Positions 1 through 10,996 of a stretch of DNA of 64,000 nt are shown one piece after another (within the stretch, counting starts at the first letter, position 1; each line of letters opens with the position of its first letter). The stretch spans positions 55,365,003 to 55,429,002 of the forward strand of contig OY997647.1 in the NCBI GenBank assembly GCA_963921795.1. The letters are read 5' to 3'. Position numbers and translations under genes: made by a program. The notes below the pieces were generated by a model, which saw nothing but the letters and a program-made list of their open reading frames with translations, was not told where the DNA came from and ran no database searches. The stretch is from Nannobrachium achirus. Lineage: Eukaryota > Chordata > Actinopteri > Myctophiformes > Myctophidae.

Positions 1-54
1 ACTGGCTATTTTTACAGAATGTTCACCCCAGAATAGGGATGTGGTGGTTAAATC
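1..54. repeat. Right end of a TTAA-type hairpin repeat in a scinderin intron
   Basis: The first bases (ctggctattttt) match the outer right arm of the recurring hairpin. They are followed by AATAGGGATG and a GGTTAAATC end, the same order of motifs seen at 31419-31457. The left part lies outside the window, so this is a partial copy inside the intron before the first visible scinderin exon. Confidence 0.4.
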
Positions 55-89
55 TCCATCATTGTGACGTTTTCTTGTTTGTATTGCAG

Positions 90-2207
90 CTGATTTCTGG
101 GCAGCGTTAGGGGGTAAAAAAGACTACCAGACATCAGCCGGTCTGGAGAGTCAGAACATGTCTCAACCACCTCGTCTGTTTGGCTGTTCCAACAAAACTG
201 GCAGGTTCACCGTAAGTACCGTCATGTCGCCAGACAAAAAAACACTTCACATACCGTCATTTCATCATAAGCAGACTTAAATGTATGTTTATTCTTCTTT
301 TTTATTATTCTTGTTTATGCCCAAAATGATTGGATGTACAGGCTTTGTAGCAATTAGCCTATAGAAATATTAGACCTTAATTGTGTCAATCATGTATACT
401 TTACATGGATATATACAAATATGCAAATAGTTTTACATTTTGATCCGAATAGTTAATAGACAATCCTGTGTCCCTTTGAAAATGTAATCCTGTACATTAG
501 ATATAAGTTGCAACCTAAAGTACTGTAATTAGTTTACAGTAATACTTTCTGTGCTAAGTAATATGTTATTTATTATTATTCATTTGTTATGTTTGCAAAA
601 CATTTCCTTCACATAACAGTAAATGTAATAAATATTACCCCAGTATTGAAATAAGTTATTGTGTTATTATTATGTGAGTTAATTAACACTGGTGCTCTGC
701 AGGTTGAAGAGGTTCCTGGAGAGTTTACTCAGGCTGACCTGGCAGAAGATGACGTGATGCTGTTAGATGTTTGGGACCAGGTAAAAACCCATACAGAACA
801 TAAATCTCTGAGAGTTCTCAGAGTTTCAAATGCTTAAATTAACACTACTGTGTGTTATATAGCATGTTTCAAAATATGCCAAATGAATGTCAATATGAAG
901 TAAAGGTGAAATATATGAGACATACGTATGGGTGTATTGTATTGGGTGAGCATGGGAAGTCAACCAAACTTCCAGAGGGACTACAGTGGTTCTCAACCTG
1001 TGGGTCAAGATCCACAGGGGGTTCCCCACATGATTTTAACGGGGTCCCCAGATGACAGTGAAGTGAAAATTTTAGGACTTTTAAGAGCTTTTTAATACCT
1101 AAAAAAAGAAAGAGAAGAAAAAAAGAAAAAGACCATTACTGCATCAAAATTAATCAACCAACTATACTATAAAAGCTGGTCAAACATTAGCCAAATTGTC
1201 ACATAATATAAGAAATTAGCCGATCTACAAGCTCAGAAGTCTTGCAACGCGAGGCATTACAAGCCTATATATCTGCTATTTTCAAAATATTGATTTGTGG
1301 AACCAAGTCAAAATTGAATGCTTCAACTCCTACATTCAGAGTGCTTGTCAGGGTGGGGGTTCCCCAATTAAAATATGATTATTTTGGGGGCTCACGACCT
1401 AGAAAGGTTGAGAACCACACATTCAAACTAATAGTGTCCATATGTGTCTCTTTTCTTGTAGGTGTTTGTCTGGATTGGCCAGGATGCCAATGAGATTGAG
1501 AGAACAGAATCTGTCAAAGCGGGTGAGTCACTTGTCCCTCATGTGTACAAGGTTTTTACTTTTTGTTTTGTTTTATTATATTTTCCTTAAACATAAAACA
1601 AAATATGAGAGTGCTTGGCCTCATCAAACTGAACCAAAAATTAAAGGCATCAATGTTACTGAGAGTTTACAGTTGTAGCTGTATTTTAATAACTATATTT
1701 TACCCAATCTATATGTATCAGTAAAGGTCTCTATATGTCTCCCTATACTCACTTATAGATTTAGACCCTTTCCAATCCAGGATAGGACATGAACTTTACA
1801 TAATGCAGACTTTAAGAAATGTTCTAAAGCACAATGGTAGCTGAACTCATTGTTCATAGACCACATAATAATCGCCATGTCTGTGGTGCAGTTGACCCAT
1901 GTTCTGCCCTAGTTTCCAGTTACCTCTACACTGTCCTCTCTAAAAAACTATCTTCATACATAGCCCAATCTCTGAGCTCCTGTGCTACAGGATGCATTTA
2001 TCTCCTGTTGATCTTCTTTGAGACTTTATTTTTTCCCTTGCAGCCAAGCAGTACATTGAGACAGACCCAGGCGGTCGTGACAAACGGACTCCGGTGGTGA
2101 TCATCCAGCAGAATTATGAACCCCCCACATTTACCGGCTGGTTCCTGGGATGGGACCCCTCCTACTGGAGCCCAGAGGCCGCAAATATGAGGGCACTCAA
2201 ACTTTAG
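90..2207 (+). CDS. scin: Scinderin (adseverin), C-terminal coding exons, partial gene
   Basis: Four coding exons are visible: 90-211, 703-780, 1462-1522 and 2044-2207, each with AG acceptor and GT donor (gtaagt, gtaaaa, gtgagt). They join in frame to give about 140 residues ending at TAG 2205-2207. The frame carries [56 protein letters not shown] and [12 protein letters not shown], the sixth gelsolin-like repeat of the gelsolin/villin superfamily. Family members are Ca2+-dependent actin-severing and capping proteins of the cytosol. The wording is closer to scinderin than to gelsolin, and the adjacent ARL4A gene fits the SCIN locus. The tail after GWDPSYW is longer than the mammalian scinderin end and resembles gelsolin there. 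The 5' part of the gene is outside the window. A MITE occupies the intron between exons 703-780 and 1462-1522. Confidence 0.9.
984..1420. mobile_element. hAT-like MITE, family C (CAGTGGTTCTCAACC ends), intronic
   Basis: Left terminus CAGTGGTTCTCAACC and right terminus GGTTGAGAACCAC form inverted repeats, with a GGGGTCC-rich subterminal region like the copy at 50558-50961. No clean 8-bp target duplication remains, so it is older than that copy. A diverged hairpin module lies at 1216-1281 (TTAGCCGATCTACAAGC ... ATCTGCTATTT). It sits in a scinderin intron about 40 bp before exon 1462-1522. Confidence 0.8.
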
Positions 2208-2830
2208 GGACTTTGTTTTCTCGATCATAAATTATGAATGCAGACTGAGATTCATCTTTTCCATCTAATTAACACACAGAAAACTGAAAATATCAAATTA
2301 AGTCATGTGCAGGAAATGTTTTTTTTTTTGCATTTGTATTTTTTTTTCAGCTGTTTCATTTCATGCATGCAGAACTCTTTTGTGTGTTTTACAAATGGCT
2401 TTCACAGCAATTAAAACGGTGCTTATTTGTCTTTTTATTTTACTGTGATGTATTTTAATGCTTACAGAACTATTTTTATGTTTTCATATGATTTTGTTTT
2501 ATTTTTTTACTCTGATGTATTAAACTGAAGTACATTGTATTATATATAGTGCAGCTTTTTAGCCACGAGGTGGTGCTCAAGTAACATGAATTGTAACGGA
2601 TTCGAGGTCGTAAGCCTAAATAAATAACTGTAATCCCCCGGTGGTTTGTCTTGAGGTGGGGGAATCTGAAATAAGAAGCTGGCTGTTTTGTACTTTGAAT
2701 ATCGACAATATTATTAAACAATATTGTTAACTTTTTTTTTCACTCACCCTCACGTTTTTATTTTATTTGATCTATTCTATCCAGTTGTTAAAACCTTCAC
2801 TTGCAATAAAGTGTTGTAGACAGAGTGTCC
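2208..2830 (+). other. scin: Scinderin 3' UTR
   Basis: T-rich, non-repetitive sequence follows the stop codon. Candidate polyadenylation signals are ATTAAA (about 2410 and 2519) and a consensus AATAAA at 2805-2810; the last is the strongest. The 3' end is inferred, not measured. Confidence 0.55.
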
Positions 2831-3309
2831 ATGTGTATTACGGTCAATGGCCCGATTTCCTAGGTGATTGTTATCAAACACTTGTAAATTAAGACTGACG
2901 TCATCTGCAATCCGACCTGAATCAACACCCATCCTCTTAGTGAATTATGCATAGGCCTATCAATGTACATAAGCGCTCAAAGTGCTGGCGTTCAATGGGT
3001 AATCAACACCAACGTACTGTAGTACTGTAGAGGGTTTCTTTCATGTCAACTTTAATATGACTTTTAGTCTTCACAATTAAATAGGTACTTTGAAATGGGG
3101 GTGGTCCAGGGCCTTATAAAAGTAAAATATTTTATTTTATTGCTTTCATTTAGCCTACTTATTTATGAAATTATGGGGTGGGGATAAAAATAAAAATAAA
3201 ACGTTTGTCAAAACGTTAGGCTACATCTTTCACCATAGGTTTTTAGCAGAGCAATCTAATCTACATTCCATCATTCCTTGCATTGCCTAGGCCTACTAAA
3301 TTACTATAC
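2831..3309. other. Intergenic sequence, nothing recognised
   Basis: AT-rich spacer between scinderin and arl4a with no convincing frame or repeat. Confidence 0.5.
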
Positions 3310-3516
3310 CAGTGGTGGAAAGTAACTAAGTACATTTACCTAAATACTGTAGCTGTAGGCTACTTAAGAACAATTTTGAGGTATTTATGTGTACTTTAAT
3401 TGAGTGTTTCCAATTTATTTATTTTAACTTTATTTTAACTTGTAACCGATCGAGTATTTCTACATTGCAGTATTGATACTTTTAAGTAAAACATTTGAGT
3501 ACTTTTTCCACCACTG
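3310..3516. mobile_element. Small MITE of the AAGTACTTT type (CAGTGGTGGAAAG ends)
   Basis: CAGTGGTGGAAAGTAACTAA at the left pairs with AGTACTTTTTCCACCACTG at the right. The interior is rich in AAGTACA and AAGTAAA motifs. This arrangement is common in fish genomes. The flanking 8-mers (tactatac and aaagttca) do not match, so the duplication has decayed. Related fragments lie at 10078-10212 and 33290-33640. Confidence 0.75.
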
Positions 3517-3539
3517 AAAGTTCATGAGTGACAGAAAAC

Positions 3540-3993
3540 AGGTGGTGTTGTGGGTGTGTCGTTATGACAGACGACCGGCGTTTCTCTCCTCCAATCAGAC
3601 GCCCCACACGCTAACGTGCGCCGTGGCGATTCAGCCAATCACCGGACTGAGGGTGGGTGGGGCTAAACGCTTTTTAAACGACACTTCGCCGTGTGACGGT
3701 GTCGCGCACCGAACACCGCAGATCTACAAGCCCTTGACACGACAATGACGCGACGCGTCGACGCCTTGTAGATCTGCGGTGTTCGGCGTTGGCCCCTCCC
3801 CTCCGGTTGCTGGGAATGGAGAGGGAAGCCACAACACAACGGACACGCCAGACGCACTTTATCTCGCTGGATGAGTGGAAGTGGATGACAATCGCTTGAG
3901 GATACATTACAATTTACATTACCTGCTGCTGCTGCAACGTTCACTGTTTCTGCTGTTTTTTTTATTAAACCAGATGATCAAATTAATTAACAG
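3540..3993 (+). promoter_or_regulatory. arl4a: arl4a promoter and noncoding exon 1
   Basis: A CpG-rich stretch carries two CCAAT boxes (3591-3595 and 3635-3639, both CCAATCA) and then a segment ending in a splice donor, CAG|GTAAGA, at 3993/3994. The coding exon starts with an acceptor about 700 bp downstream, so this is best read as promoter plus untranslated first exon. The transcription start is not visible; the region between 3640 and 3720 is likely. The hairpin at 3710-3785 falls at or just after the start region. Confidence 0.6.
3710..3785. repeat. Hairpin module at the arl4a start region
   Basis: Arms 3710-3730 and 3765-3785 are perfect 21-bp inverted repeats containing GCAGATCTACAAG and CTTGTAGATCTGC, around a 34-bp GC-rich loop that includes GACGCGACGCGTC. 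The GATCTACAAG core is the one shared by hairpins across the window, but here the outer stem is CGAACACC instead of AAAATAGC. In RNA it would give a stable 5' UTR stem-loop if transcribed. Confidence 0.85.
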
Positions 3994-4706
3994 GTAAGAA
4001 CGAAGATGCATTTATAATTATCTAGTAGCAACGTGCACGCAAAACACTGTAAATGTTTCGCTGCCTGCTTATAATTTGACAGTTTAATATTGTTGTGTAA
4101 TGTAATTGGGGGTTTTAGTTGTAGTTCGTGTGTCAGATTAACCAGTGACAGACCCTAATTTATGCCAACCGTTTATTTTCGAACACTTGTTGAAATATTC
4201 GGCTAAAAACCAAGCACCGTATGTGGGTATGTTGCTGAGCAACATCTTTCCCTTTTTATTTTTTCCTCCCTGCTTTTGGATCACATCTACAGAAGAGCGG
4301 TTGAATGTTAAAGGTTTTAGACTAAACCGTTAAACCGCTCCAAACTTCTGATATCGGTATGTTACTGTAAAAAAGGATAAGAAAATTGAAACCTCGACCT
4401 GGGTGGAATTAAAGAGGCGTCCTGTTGACTTGAGTCTACCCAGTGAATAGGAATTAGCGTATCAAATCCCTGTTGGCTGCCGTGGCGCTACATGTGCAAA
4501 TAGGCTCCCATACGCCCCGCTGCTTTATTTCTCATTCATCCCCTGCTACCGAATAACGCCTAGATTGCTTTCAGGATGTGTAGTGTTCTAGAATGATAAT
4601 GGGAGATGGTACTTTCATCCAATTCTCTGATTATAAAAGCAATATAGAGTGCTGTAGTTGTGTGTTTTTACAGTTGCTTTCAGTGAAACCTCTTTTATTT
4701 GTCCAG
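3994..4706 (+). other. arl4a: arl4a 5' UTR intron
   Basis: Starts GTAAGAAC and ends in a pyrimidine-rich tract with TTTGTCCAG at 4700-4706; a second possible acceptor CTGCTGCAG ends at 4719. No repeat recognised inside. One 5' UTR intron before an intronless coding exon fits ARL4-family genes. Confidence 0.5.
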
Positions 4707-4810
4707 GTTCCTGCTGCAGCCCCCTGGGATTAAGAGCAGCTTTGGGAATATCTGGTGAAAGTAGAGAGACCTCCCTTGGCTCCTGTGTCCTCATACGCCG
4801 TCGTATCAAG

Positions 4811-5416
4811 ATGGGGAACGGATTATCGGACCAGAGTGCCCTCTTTTCCTGTCTCCCGTCATTCCAGGCCCTCCACATTGTCATTCTAGGACTGGACTGT
4901 GCGGGAAAGACCACTGTGTTGTACCGCCTACGCTTCAACGAATTTGTGAACACTGTCCCAACGAAAGGATTTAACACGGAGAAGATCAAAATGTCGCTGG
5001 GTCCTAGCCGGCGGACGGCATCTTTTCACTTCTGGGATGTAGGCGGTCAGGAGAAGCTACGGCCTCTGTGGCGATCATACACTCGCTGTGCGGACGGCAT
5101 CGTGTTCGTGGTGGACTCGGTGGATGCCGAGCGCATCGAGGAGGCCAAGACGGAGCTCCACAAGATCACACGGCTGGCAGAGAACCAGGGAGTGCCGGTT
5201 CTGGTGGTCGCCAACAAGCAGGACCTCAGGAACTCTCTTAGCCTGGCTGAGATGGAACAGATGTTGGCCCTGAACGAGCTGGGCGCTTCCACGCCCTGGC
5301 ACCTGCAGCCCACCTGTGCCATCATCGGAGAAGGTCTGCCGGAAGGGCTGGAGAAGCTCCATGCCATGATCATGAAGAGGAGAAAGGTGCTTCGGCAGCA
5401 GAAGAAAAAGAGATGA
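4811..5416 (+). CDS. arl4a: ADP-ribosylation factor-like protein 4A, small GTPase
   Basis: A 201-residue intronless coding region, against about 200 in mammalian ARL4A. The start is the ATG of MGNGLSDQ, since Gly2 is the N-myristoylation site of the family; the frame is open upstream but that part is 5' UTR. GTPase motifs are P-loop GLDCAGKT (27-34), switch I Thr51, WDVGGQEK (75-82) with Gln80, NKQD (135-138) and TCA (168-170). The extended switch I-II spacing and the basic tail [13 protein letters not shown] are typical of ARL4. Family proteins act at the plasma membrane and nucleus, recruiting cytohesin/ARNO to control ARF6 and actin. The scinderin neighbour supports the 4A assignment over 4C or 4D. 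No damage seen. Confidence 0.95.
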   Translation: MGNGLSDQSALFSCLPSFQALHIVILGLDCAGKTTVLYRLRFNEFVNTVPTKGFNTEKIKMSLGPSRRTASFHFWDVGGQEKLRPLWRSYTRCADGIVFVVDSVDAERIEEAKTELHKITRLAENQGVPVLVVANKQDLRNSLSLAEMEQMLALNELGASTPWHLQPTCAIIGEGLPEGLEKLHAMIMKRRKVLRQQKKKR

Positions 5417-6550
5417 TTTACACCCACAGGAAGGCGCTCAATAAGAGCGGTCTGAGGACTGAAATGGGTGGTGGAGCCAAGTGAATGCCCCACAAGTGGC
5501 CCGGCCTTGAGCCAACACAGCTGACTTCCCTGGGAAGTCTGTATCGGTGGCTGATTGATGAGTTTGATCAGTCCGTTTGGAACTGTTTGTTCAGGGTTAT
5601 TACGATGTTGCTGTCGCCGGGGCCAGCGCGATTGATTTTGCCGCGTGGACTTTGGATAATGACAATCCAGTGTCAGTATAGGAACACTAATGTTGTTAAA
5701 GGAAGTATTACGCCATACTGCCGCCCTCAACAAAGATCACAACAAACAATCAATACTGGACTATGGACTCCAACAAGACGATTGACTCATGTTTGTGTAG
5801 CCTACCTGCTGTTCTGCAGTTTTACTGATAAAAAGTAAAGGAAACAGTGTATTGTTTTGTTTACCAAAGCTAGTGTTGAGATTCCAGGTAGAGACATGGA
5901 TTAGAGAGAGCGCTCAAATTAGCAGACGTCAATCTTTTTAAATATAACGACAGATAGTCCTGAGTATTTTGTCTCCATGTTGCACAATGGGAAGAGGGTC
6001 CACAGACGTTTACATTAGATTTGATGAAATACCAAGTTAAGAATGCACAGATGGGGCTTCTTCCTATATCATATAAATGGTTTGTCTGTCATGGAGTTTA
6101 AACATTTACAGCGACTGTGTGACTATCAGCCTTGCTCACAGTGGATGCGTCTTGTGTAATTCTGTTGAGTGACAGAGTCTGTTGCTTCAGCAGGAATATT
6201 CATTGGCTGCCATGTCAAATCTCCATCCTCATACGAAGCAGGGCTGGCGTCAGAGCCAACATGTCTAAAAGACGAGTGTTCAATCAAGACAAGAGTCAAA
6301 ATGCACTTTATCGGTCCTTTTCTTGACCTTCAAGCTTACACGAACAACATTTTTATATGAAGTTTATGAGACTAGATGAAGAGAAATATGGCTTCAAAAG
6401 AAGTGGGGGAGGGGATTTGTTTGTACTTTAAAGAGAGGTTCTGTTACATGTGTCAGCCTTTCACTCTGTCTTTGTTTCGCAGGGTGTTTATATGAATGTG
6501 TTTGATCCAATTTGTTCACTTTGAATAAAGAAACTGTGGCACAATTATAC
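5417..6550 (+). other. arl4a: arl4a 3' UTR
   Basis: Long non-repetitive sequence after the TGA with AATAAA at 6524-6529, the likely polyadenylation signal. Short ATG-led frames inside are not convincing. Confidence 0.6.
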
Positions 6551-6674
6551 AACATTATACTACAGCACAGCCTGTTTCTTTATCTTGTCACAGCACAGGT
6601 TACTTGGCACACCAGTGGAAAATTGCATTGCTCCTTCACCTCCACTTGTCTGTGTAGCAAATGTACAAGCTTAG

Positions 6675-6745
6675 AAAAATAGCAGACCGACAAGCTGACA
6701 GCGCCTTGCACTGTGTCATGTGAGCTTTGTAGATCAGCAATGTTT
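6675..6745. repeat. Hairpin module, diverged standalone copy
   Basis: AAAAATAGCAGACCGACAAGC on the left pairs with GAGCTTTGTAGATCAGCAAT on the right. The arms have several mismatches and the loop is altered, so it is an old copy. Confidence 0.65.
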
Positions 6746-6794
6746 GCCTATTTGTTCTGCCGTTTTAACATTTAAATATAATATTTATTTACAT

Positions 6795-7125
6795 CAGGGG
6801 TCTTCAACAGGGGGTCCTCAGAGTTACTATAGGGGGTTCTCCAAAGATAGAAACTTTTCTTCTCTTTTAAATGAACCCTAGTGTCCTTAAGCCAAAAATA
6901 GCCGATCTACAAGCTCACAACGCCTCTCGGGCCTGCATGGCGTTGTGAGCTTGTGGATTGGCTATTTTTGTCAAAGAGGTTTGGTGTAGAGGGGAAAAAG
7001 CAGACTAATTACAGAGTGAAAACAATGAAACTATATGTAATCTATGAAAAGGTTGTGGGGGGGGTCCCTGCTTCATCTCTCTCTCGACTAAGGGGTCCTT
7101 GGCCTGAAAACGTTAAAGACCCCTG
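6795..7125. mobile_element. hAT-like MITE, family A, copy 1, with hairpin module
   Basis: Ends CAGGGGTCTTCAAC and GTTAAAGACCCCTG are inverted repeats. The 8-bp duplication ATTTACAT flanks it exactly (6787-6794 and 7126-7133). Subterminal GGGGTCCTC and TAAGGGGTCCTTGG blocks are shared with the copy at 12933-13368. The hairpin module lies at 6895-6968 with one arm altered (GTGGATTGGC). No coding capacity. Confidence 0.92.
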
Positions 7126-7133
7126 ATTTACAT

Positions 7134-7918
7134 TATTTTGGCATGCCCAAAATGGGGATGCCAGGTTATTAAGCTGCACACAACACAGTGTAAACACAGA
7201 GAAAGGGTTAGGGGTTATGGTTATGTTTTCAGAAGAAAAGGTTACAGGGCTCCTCCTGGCCCTGAAACAGCTTGAACAGATGGAGTCAGTCATGTGTTTT
7301 TTTACATGGGTAGTGGGTACTACCTTACATTACATCACTGTGTATTTACTTCCAGCTAACACCCATCCACTGCTCTCATGGTTTCTCACTGAAAGCAGCT
7401 CAAGTTAAACTGTGACAGCTAGAGGTTAAGTAGCTACTGTAGGGAGCGAGTCTGCACGCTCATGAATATTCCCAATGAATAATGTCAACGGGACCTTTTT
7501 TCTATTTCTGGATTGCAGCTGGCCCTTTCAAGTCATTAGCTGATACAGCTAAAACAGATTCACCAAAAAAAATGCATTTGTAACAGTCAAACATTTTTAG
7601 AAATAGTTTGAATATTTCTGGGTTGCTTTGCGATAACCGGTGTGTAAATACTAAGAGCCCCTTCAGATTTTGGCGTGTTTTATTTGAGAGTTCCATTTAT
7701 TTTAGATGTTTATCCTGTGGACTGGCTCCTGTTGTACTAGGATGTTGGTTTTGGGAGCTGTGGGTGTTTTGAGAAGAGTGGGCAGTCTGGGCACGGCCAG
7801 TTCTGGCCCAGGACATGTTCCTTCTCCTGGAACAATAACAGACATGGAGGAGGGGGCACTGGTCAGAGCAGAGATGACCGCTTAACCATGTGACGTGAAC
7901 ACTATTTCAACATTCCGT
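7134..7918. other. Intergenic, no gene recognised
   Basis: Mostly unique sequence. A fragment at about 7141-7165 (CATGCCCAAAATGGGGATGCC) resembles the edge motif of the TTAA-type hairpin repeats. Confidence 0.5.
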
Positions 7919-7999
7919 CAAAATAGTGGATCTACAAGCTAACAACGTGCCGCAATGCGACGTGCCGACAGTACCGGTATATAGGGTTGAAGTGGTTAA
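7919..7999. repeat. Half hairpin module joined to a GTGGTTAA end
   Basis: AAAATAGTGGATCTACAAGC and a short GTGCCGCAATGCGACGTGCC stem remain, then GGTTGAAGTGGTTAA. The right outer arm is lost. Confidence 0.6.
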
Positions 8000-10077
8000 G
8001 GAGCCACAAAGAAATAACTTTCAAGACAAAACTAAAATATTATTTGCACACAATGATAAAGGATTTACAAAGAATGTTAGAAATGTGCAGGAATAAGAAA
8101 CCCAAGTGGGCTTATTTCAATAATATATTGTGATGTGAAAAATTGGAAAATAAACAGTGAAGAGACATTCAAGAAATACAACAATTAAAAAAGGTTTGGA
8201 TATACAGTAACTATCATTGAGTCTGAAAGCCAAATTATTTACCTTTTAATGGTGTTCAGGCAGGTTGTTCCAGAGGCATGGTATCAAACTTTAAATTGAC
8301 CATGAGTAGTCCCAGAACAAGTAATAATAAAATAGTGGAGCTCAGAAGAGAATCCAGTATTATAATTGTGTTAAAATATTAGCCTAATATTTTTTGAGAA
8401 TGTATGTGATGGGAGTGGGGAGGTTTAACGCATGCAAACACCCCCCAAATGATGTACTATTCTCTTTTTACAAAATTCAAAGTATCAAACCTTGCATGCA
8501 GATCGGGATAATCAAAGTGAATATGATGGTAACATTATAATAGGCTCAGAGGCTCCAGTAGACTATGCAAGCAGATTGGGTGCCCAGCATGCACACACAG
8601 GCAATGTACTCCCAGAAACCCTGGTGCTGTTTGTGATGCCAAGGCTCCCAGTCCACTAACTCAAAAGAGAATTCAAAATGTGGAGTAAAATATGCAGCCT
8701 TCTAATAAGTTCACAGCAGCTTTTCGAAAACTTGGCAACCACTTTGAGGGTGAACGCAAATATAAAACTCTAATGTGTTATTTGCTGAAGGAGCATTGCA
8801 TTTTTAACATAAAGATAACATTTCCTTAAGGTACAGTAGCATAGAACCAGTGCATACAGGGGTTTGACTACATGTTTTTATATGGCAGTGGTGCTATAAC
8901 CTAAGCCATGCCACAGGAGTACCACCGTTTTTGTGTGCGTGTACAGTATTTCCATTACAGACGGCTCATGCTGGGCAGGATGGCATGGCAGGTTAAAACG
9001 CTCCCAGTTCCCATGCCCCTGGCTGAGAGAAGCCAACCCAGTTCATCAAAGTGACGGAGGCTGCCGCAGGGTTCAGTTGTTCCCATACCATCGTATCATC
9101 CCCTCTTCTCCTTCCTGCAGCAGCGCAAAATCCTGTCCCAACTCTTTCCCTTTGATCCAGTCTAGTAATTATCAAGAGATTAGTCCACTAGCACTAGTAC
9201 TAGTGGGCCTATAGAACAGCCACTTTGCTGTGGGCTTAACCACTGGCCCGTAACACACTGCGTCGAGTCAAAACCTTGTAGAGCCCTCCCTCACATGTCC
9301 ACACTGGCTCCAGGCTCGCCCATGCTGTGTGTATAGTATTGCACACTAGCTGTGGTCATAAATGTTGGAGCTCCCTGTAATAAACAAGCGGTGCACATGG
9401 TCATTAATGACTTCCCAGAAGGAATGTGGGGCATACAGTATATCTGGAGGGTTAACCTTTTCATGCACAACAGGCCTTAAATGGAAGCTCTTCCTGTTCT
9501 CCCTCAAACAGTACATACCGTACCTTCTTCTAACATCGTCTGTTACCTGTCACACAACTGAGGCAGCATCGCTGCGTCAATGCCAGAACAAACGACCTGT
9601 TGTGTGTTAGTGGTCGTTTATGAAGTCAAGTATTAAGTTTCACACTTCACTGGTTCTCAATGTGAGAGACCAAGGGATCCTTGGTCTTTTTTGGATCATT
9701 TATCAAAGTTACAGGTCTGTAACTCCAACCTGTACACCGTTGGATCTACATAGTAGATTGGAGTCGCAGAGTCAAAAGCCTGTCTGCAACGACAGTCTGG
9801 GTAGTTCTCCAAATGGGTGTGAACGCCTAAAAGTTGTACATGCTGAATGGTGATGTGTGTGTGAACTAACTGCTGATCTGGGCCTTTTTCGCCTCCCCGC
9901 CCTCCTCCTGATGGGTGTGAATTGTACAGGGTGTGGACTGGACTGGACCGTATCGTCGTCAGAGCAGGGAGGAAGACATAATAGTGATAAGAAAGAGGAA
10001 GAGCCGCTCCCTGTGCCCTGGTCATGGCTTCCTGACCAGAATAAAACCTACTAATACTATACTACTACTCACCTCCA
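8000..10077. other. Intergenic, no gene recognised
   Basis: Largely unique AT-rich sequence. Around 9650-9690 a GGTTCTCAATGTGAGAGACC segment resembles a hAT-type terminus. A short inverted repeat TTGGATCTACATAGTAGATTGGA lies near 9740. No frame here looks coding. Confidence 0.5.
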
Positions 10078-10212
10078 GTGGGTGAAAGCAACTTAACTAT
10101 GTTCATTTACTAAGTACTGTTTTAATTCAGACAAGTTTTAATTCAGTCATTTTTGAGATACTTTATTTGAGTTTTTTTGTAATACTATAGCCTACTTCAG
10201 GCAAATATTGCA
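10078..10212. mobile_element. AAGTACTTT-type MITE fragment
   Basis: CAGTGGGTGAAAGCAACTTAA followed by ACTAAGTACTG and TTTGAGATACTTTATTTGAG matches the left half of the element at 3310-3516. The right terminus is missing. Confidence 0.55.
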
Positions 10213-10922
10213 GTTGTGTTTACCTTACAAACTTTAGTTACAAGTGACTTCGTAGATTTATGTTATGTTATTTTTACAGAACACGCAGTAACCAAACCAA
10301 ACAAGCCCAATTGTATACTTCAAAATAGCTATTCAGCTCACAAGGTGTCACACTGTGACACGTGGGCTTGTAGATCCGTTATTTTTAAGGGGTTTCTAGG
10401 GTTTTGAAAAGATTGCGTACATTTACTTTGGCACTGTAAGTATATTTGGAGCCAATTTCACCCTGGTAAAATTTTGAATACCGGTGTTTTACTTGTAACA
10501 GGGTATTTTCTGTTACTTTTAGTGAAATCCACCACATGCTCGCCCCATTGGCCCACTCCCCCCCCCCCCCACCCACCATGCTGGCCCAGAGATCAGGAAG
10601 CATCAGTCCTTTTCACACTTTGTGGAAGTATGGGATCATTCTTTTCTCCCACCCCGGCCCTATCTTTTATTTATGTTTTCTTTTGTTTTGTTCTTTTATC
10701 TGATAAATACATTTTGTTCTAGAGCAATATTATTTAAAGGGTGTTTTCCCCTATTGTATGGCATTAATCCAAAATGACATATCAGTCTTAATGTGACTGA
10801 AATGCTGAGTAGCTGACTTGTTCAAAAGGAAGAATAGGAAAAGAAAAGAAAAAACATGCATGCCATGGTAGACATTAACAATAGAGATTGTAGCGAATAG
10901 CATAATATGAGTCAGTGTAGCA

Positions 10923-10924
<2 letters not shown>
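10213..10924. other. Intergenic with one variant hairpin and a poly-C run
   Basis: A hairpin variant occupies 10322-10386: AAAATAGCTATTCAGCTCAC with a GTGTCACACTGTGACAC centre and GGGCTTGTAGATCCGTTATTTTT on the right. A run of C lies at about 10558-10570. The rest is unremarkable. Confidence 0.6.

Positions 10925-10995
<71 letters not shown>
10925..10995. repeat. (TG)n microsatellite
   Basis: About 35 uninterrupted TG dinucleotides. Confidence 0.97.

Positions 10996-10996
<1 letters not shown>

Noticed and set aside
984-1430. 8-bp duplication for the intronic family C copy
   Set aside because: Flanking 8-mers agggacta and attcaaac do not match; the element is identified by its termini only.
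4658-4810. In-frame extension upstream of arl4a giving a 252-residue protein
   Set aside because: The extension crosses the predicted intron 3' end and would bury the MGNGLSDQ N-terminus whose Gly2 is the myristoylation site of the family.
5047-5733. Long minus-strand frame opposite arl4a (228 residues)
   Set aside because: It is the shadow of the GC-rich arl4a coding strand and has no recognisable domain.
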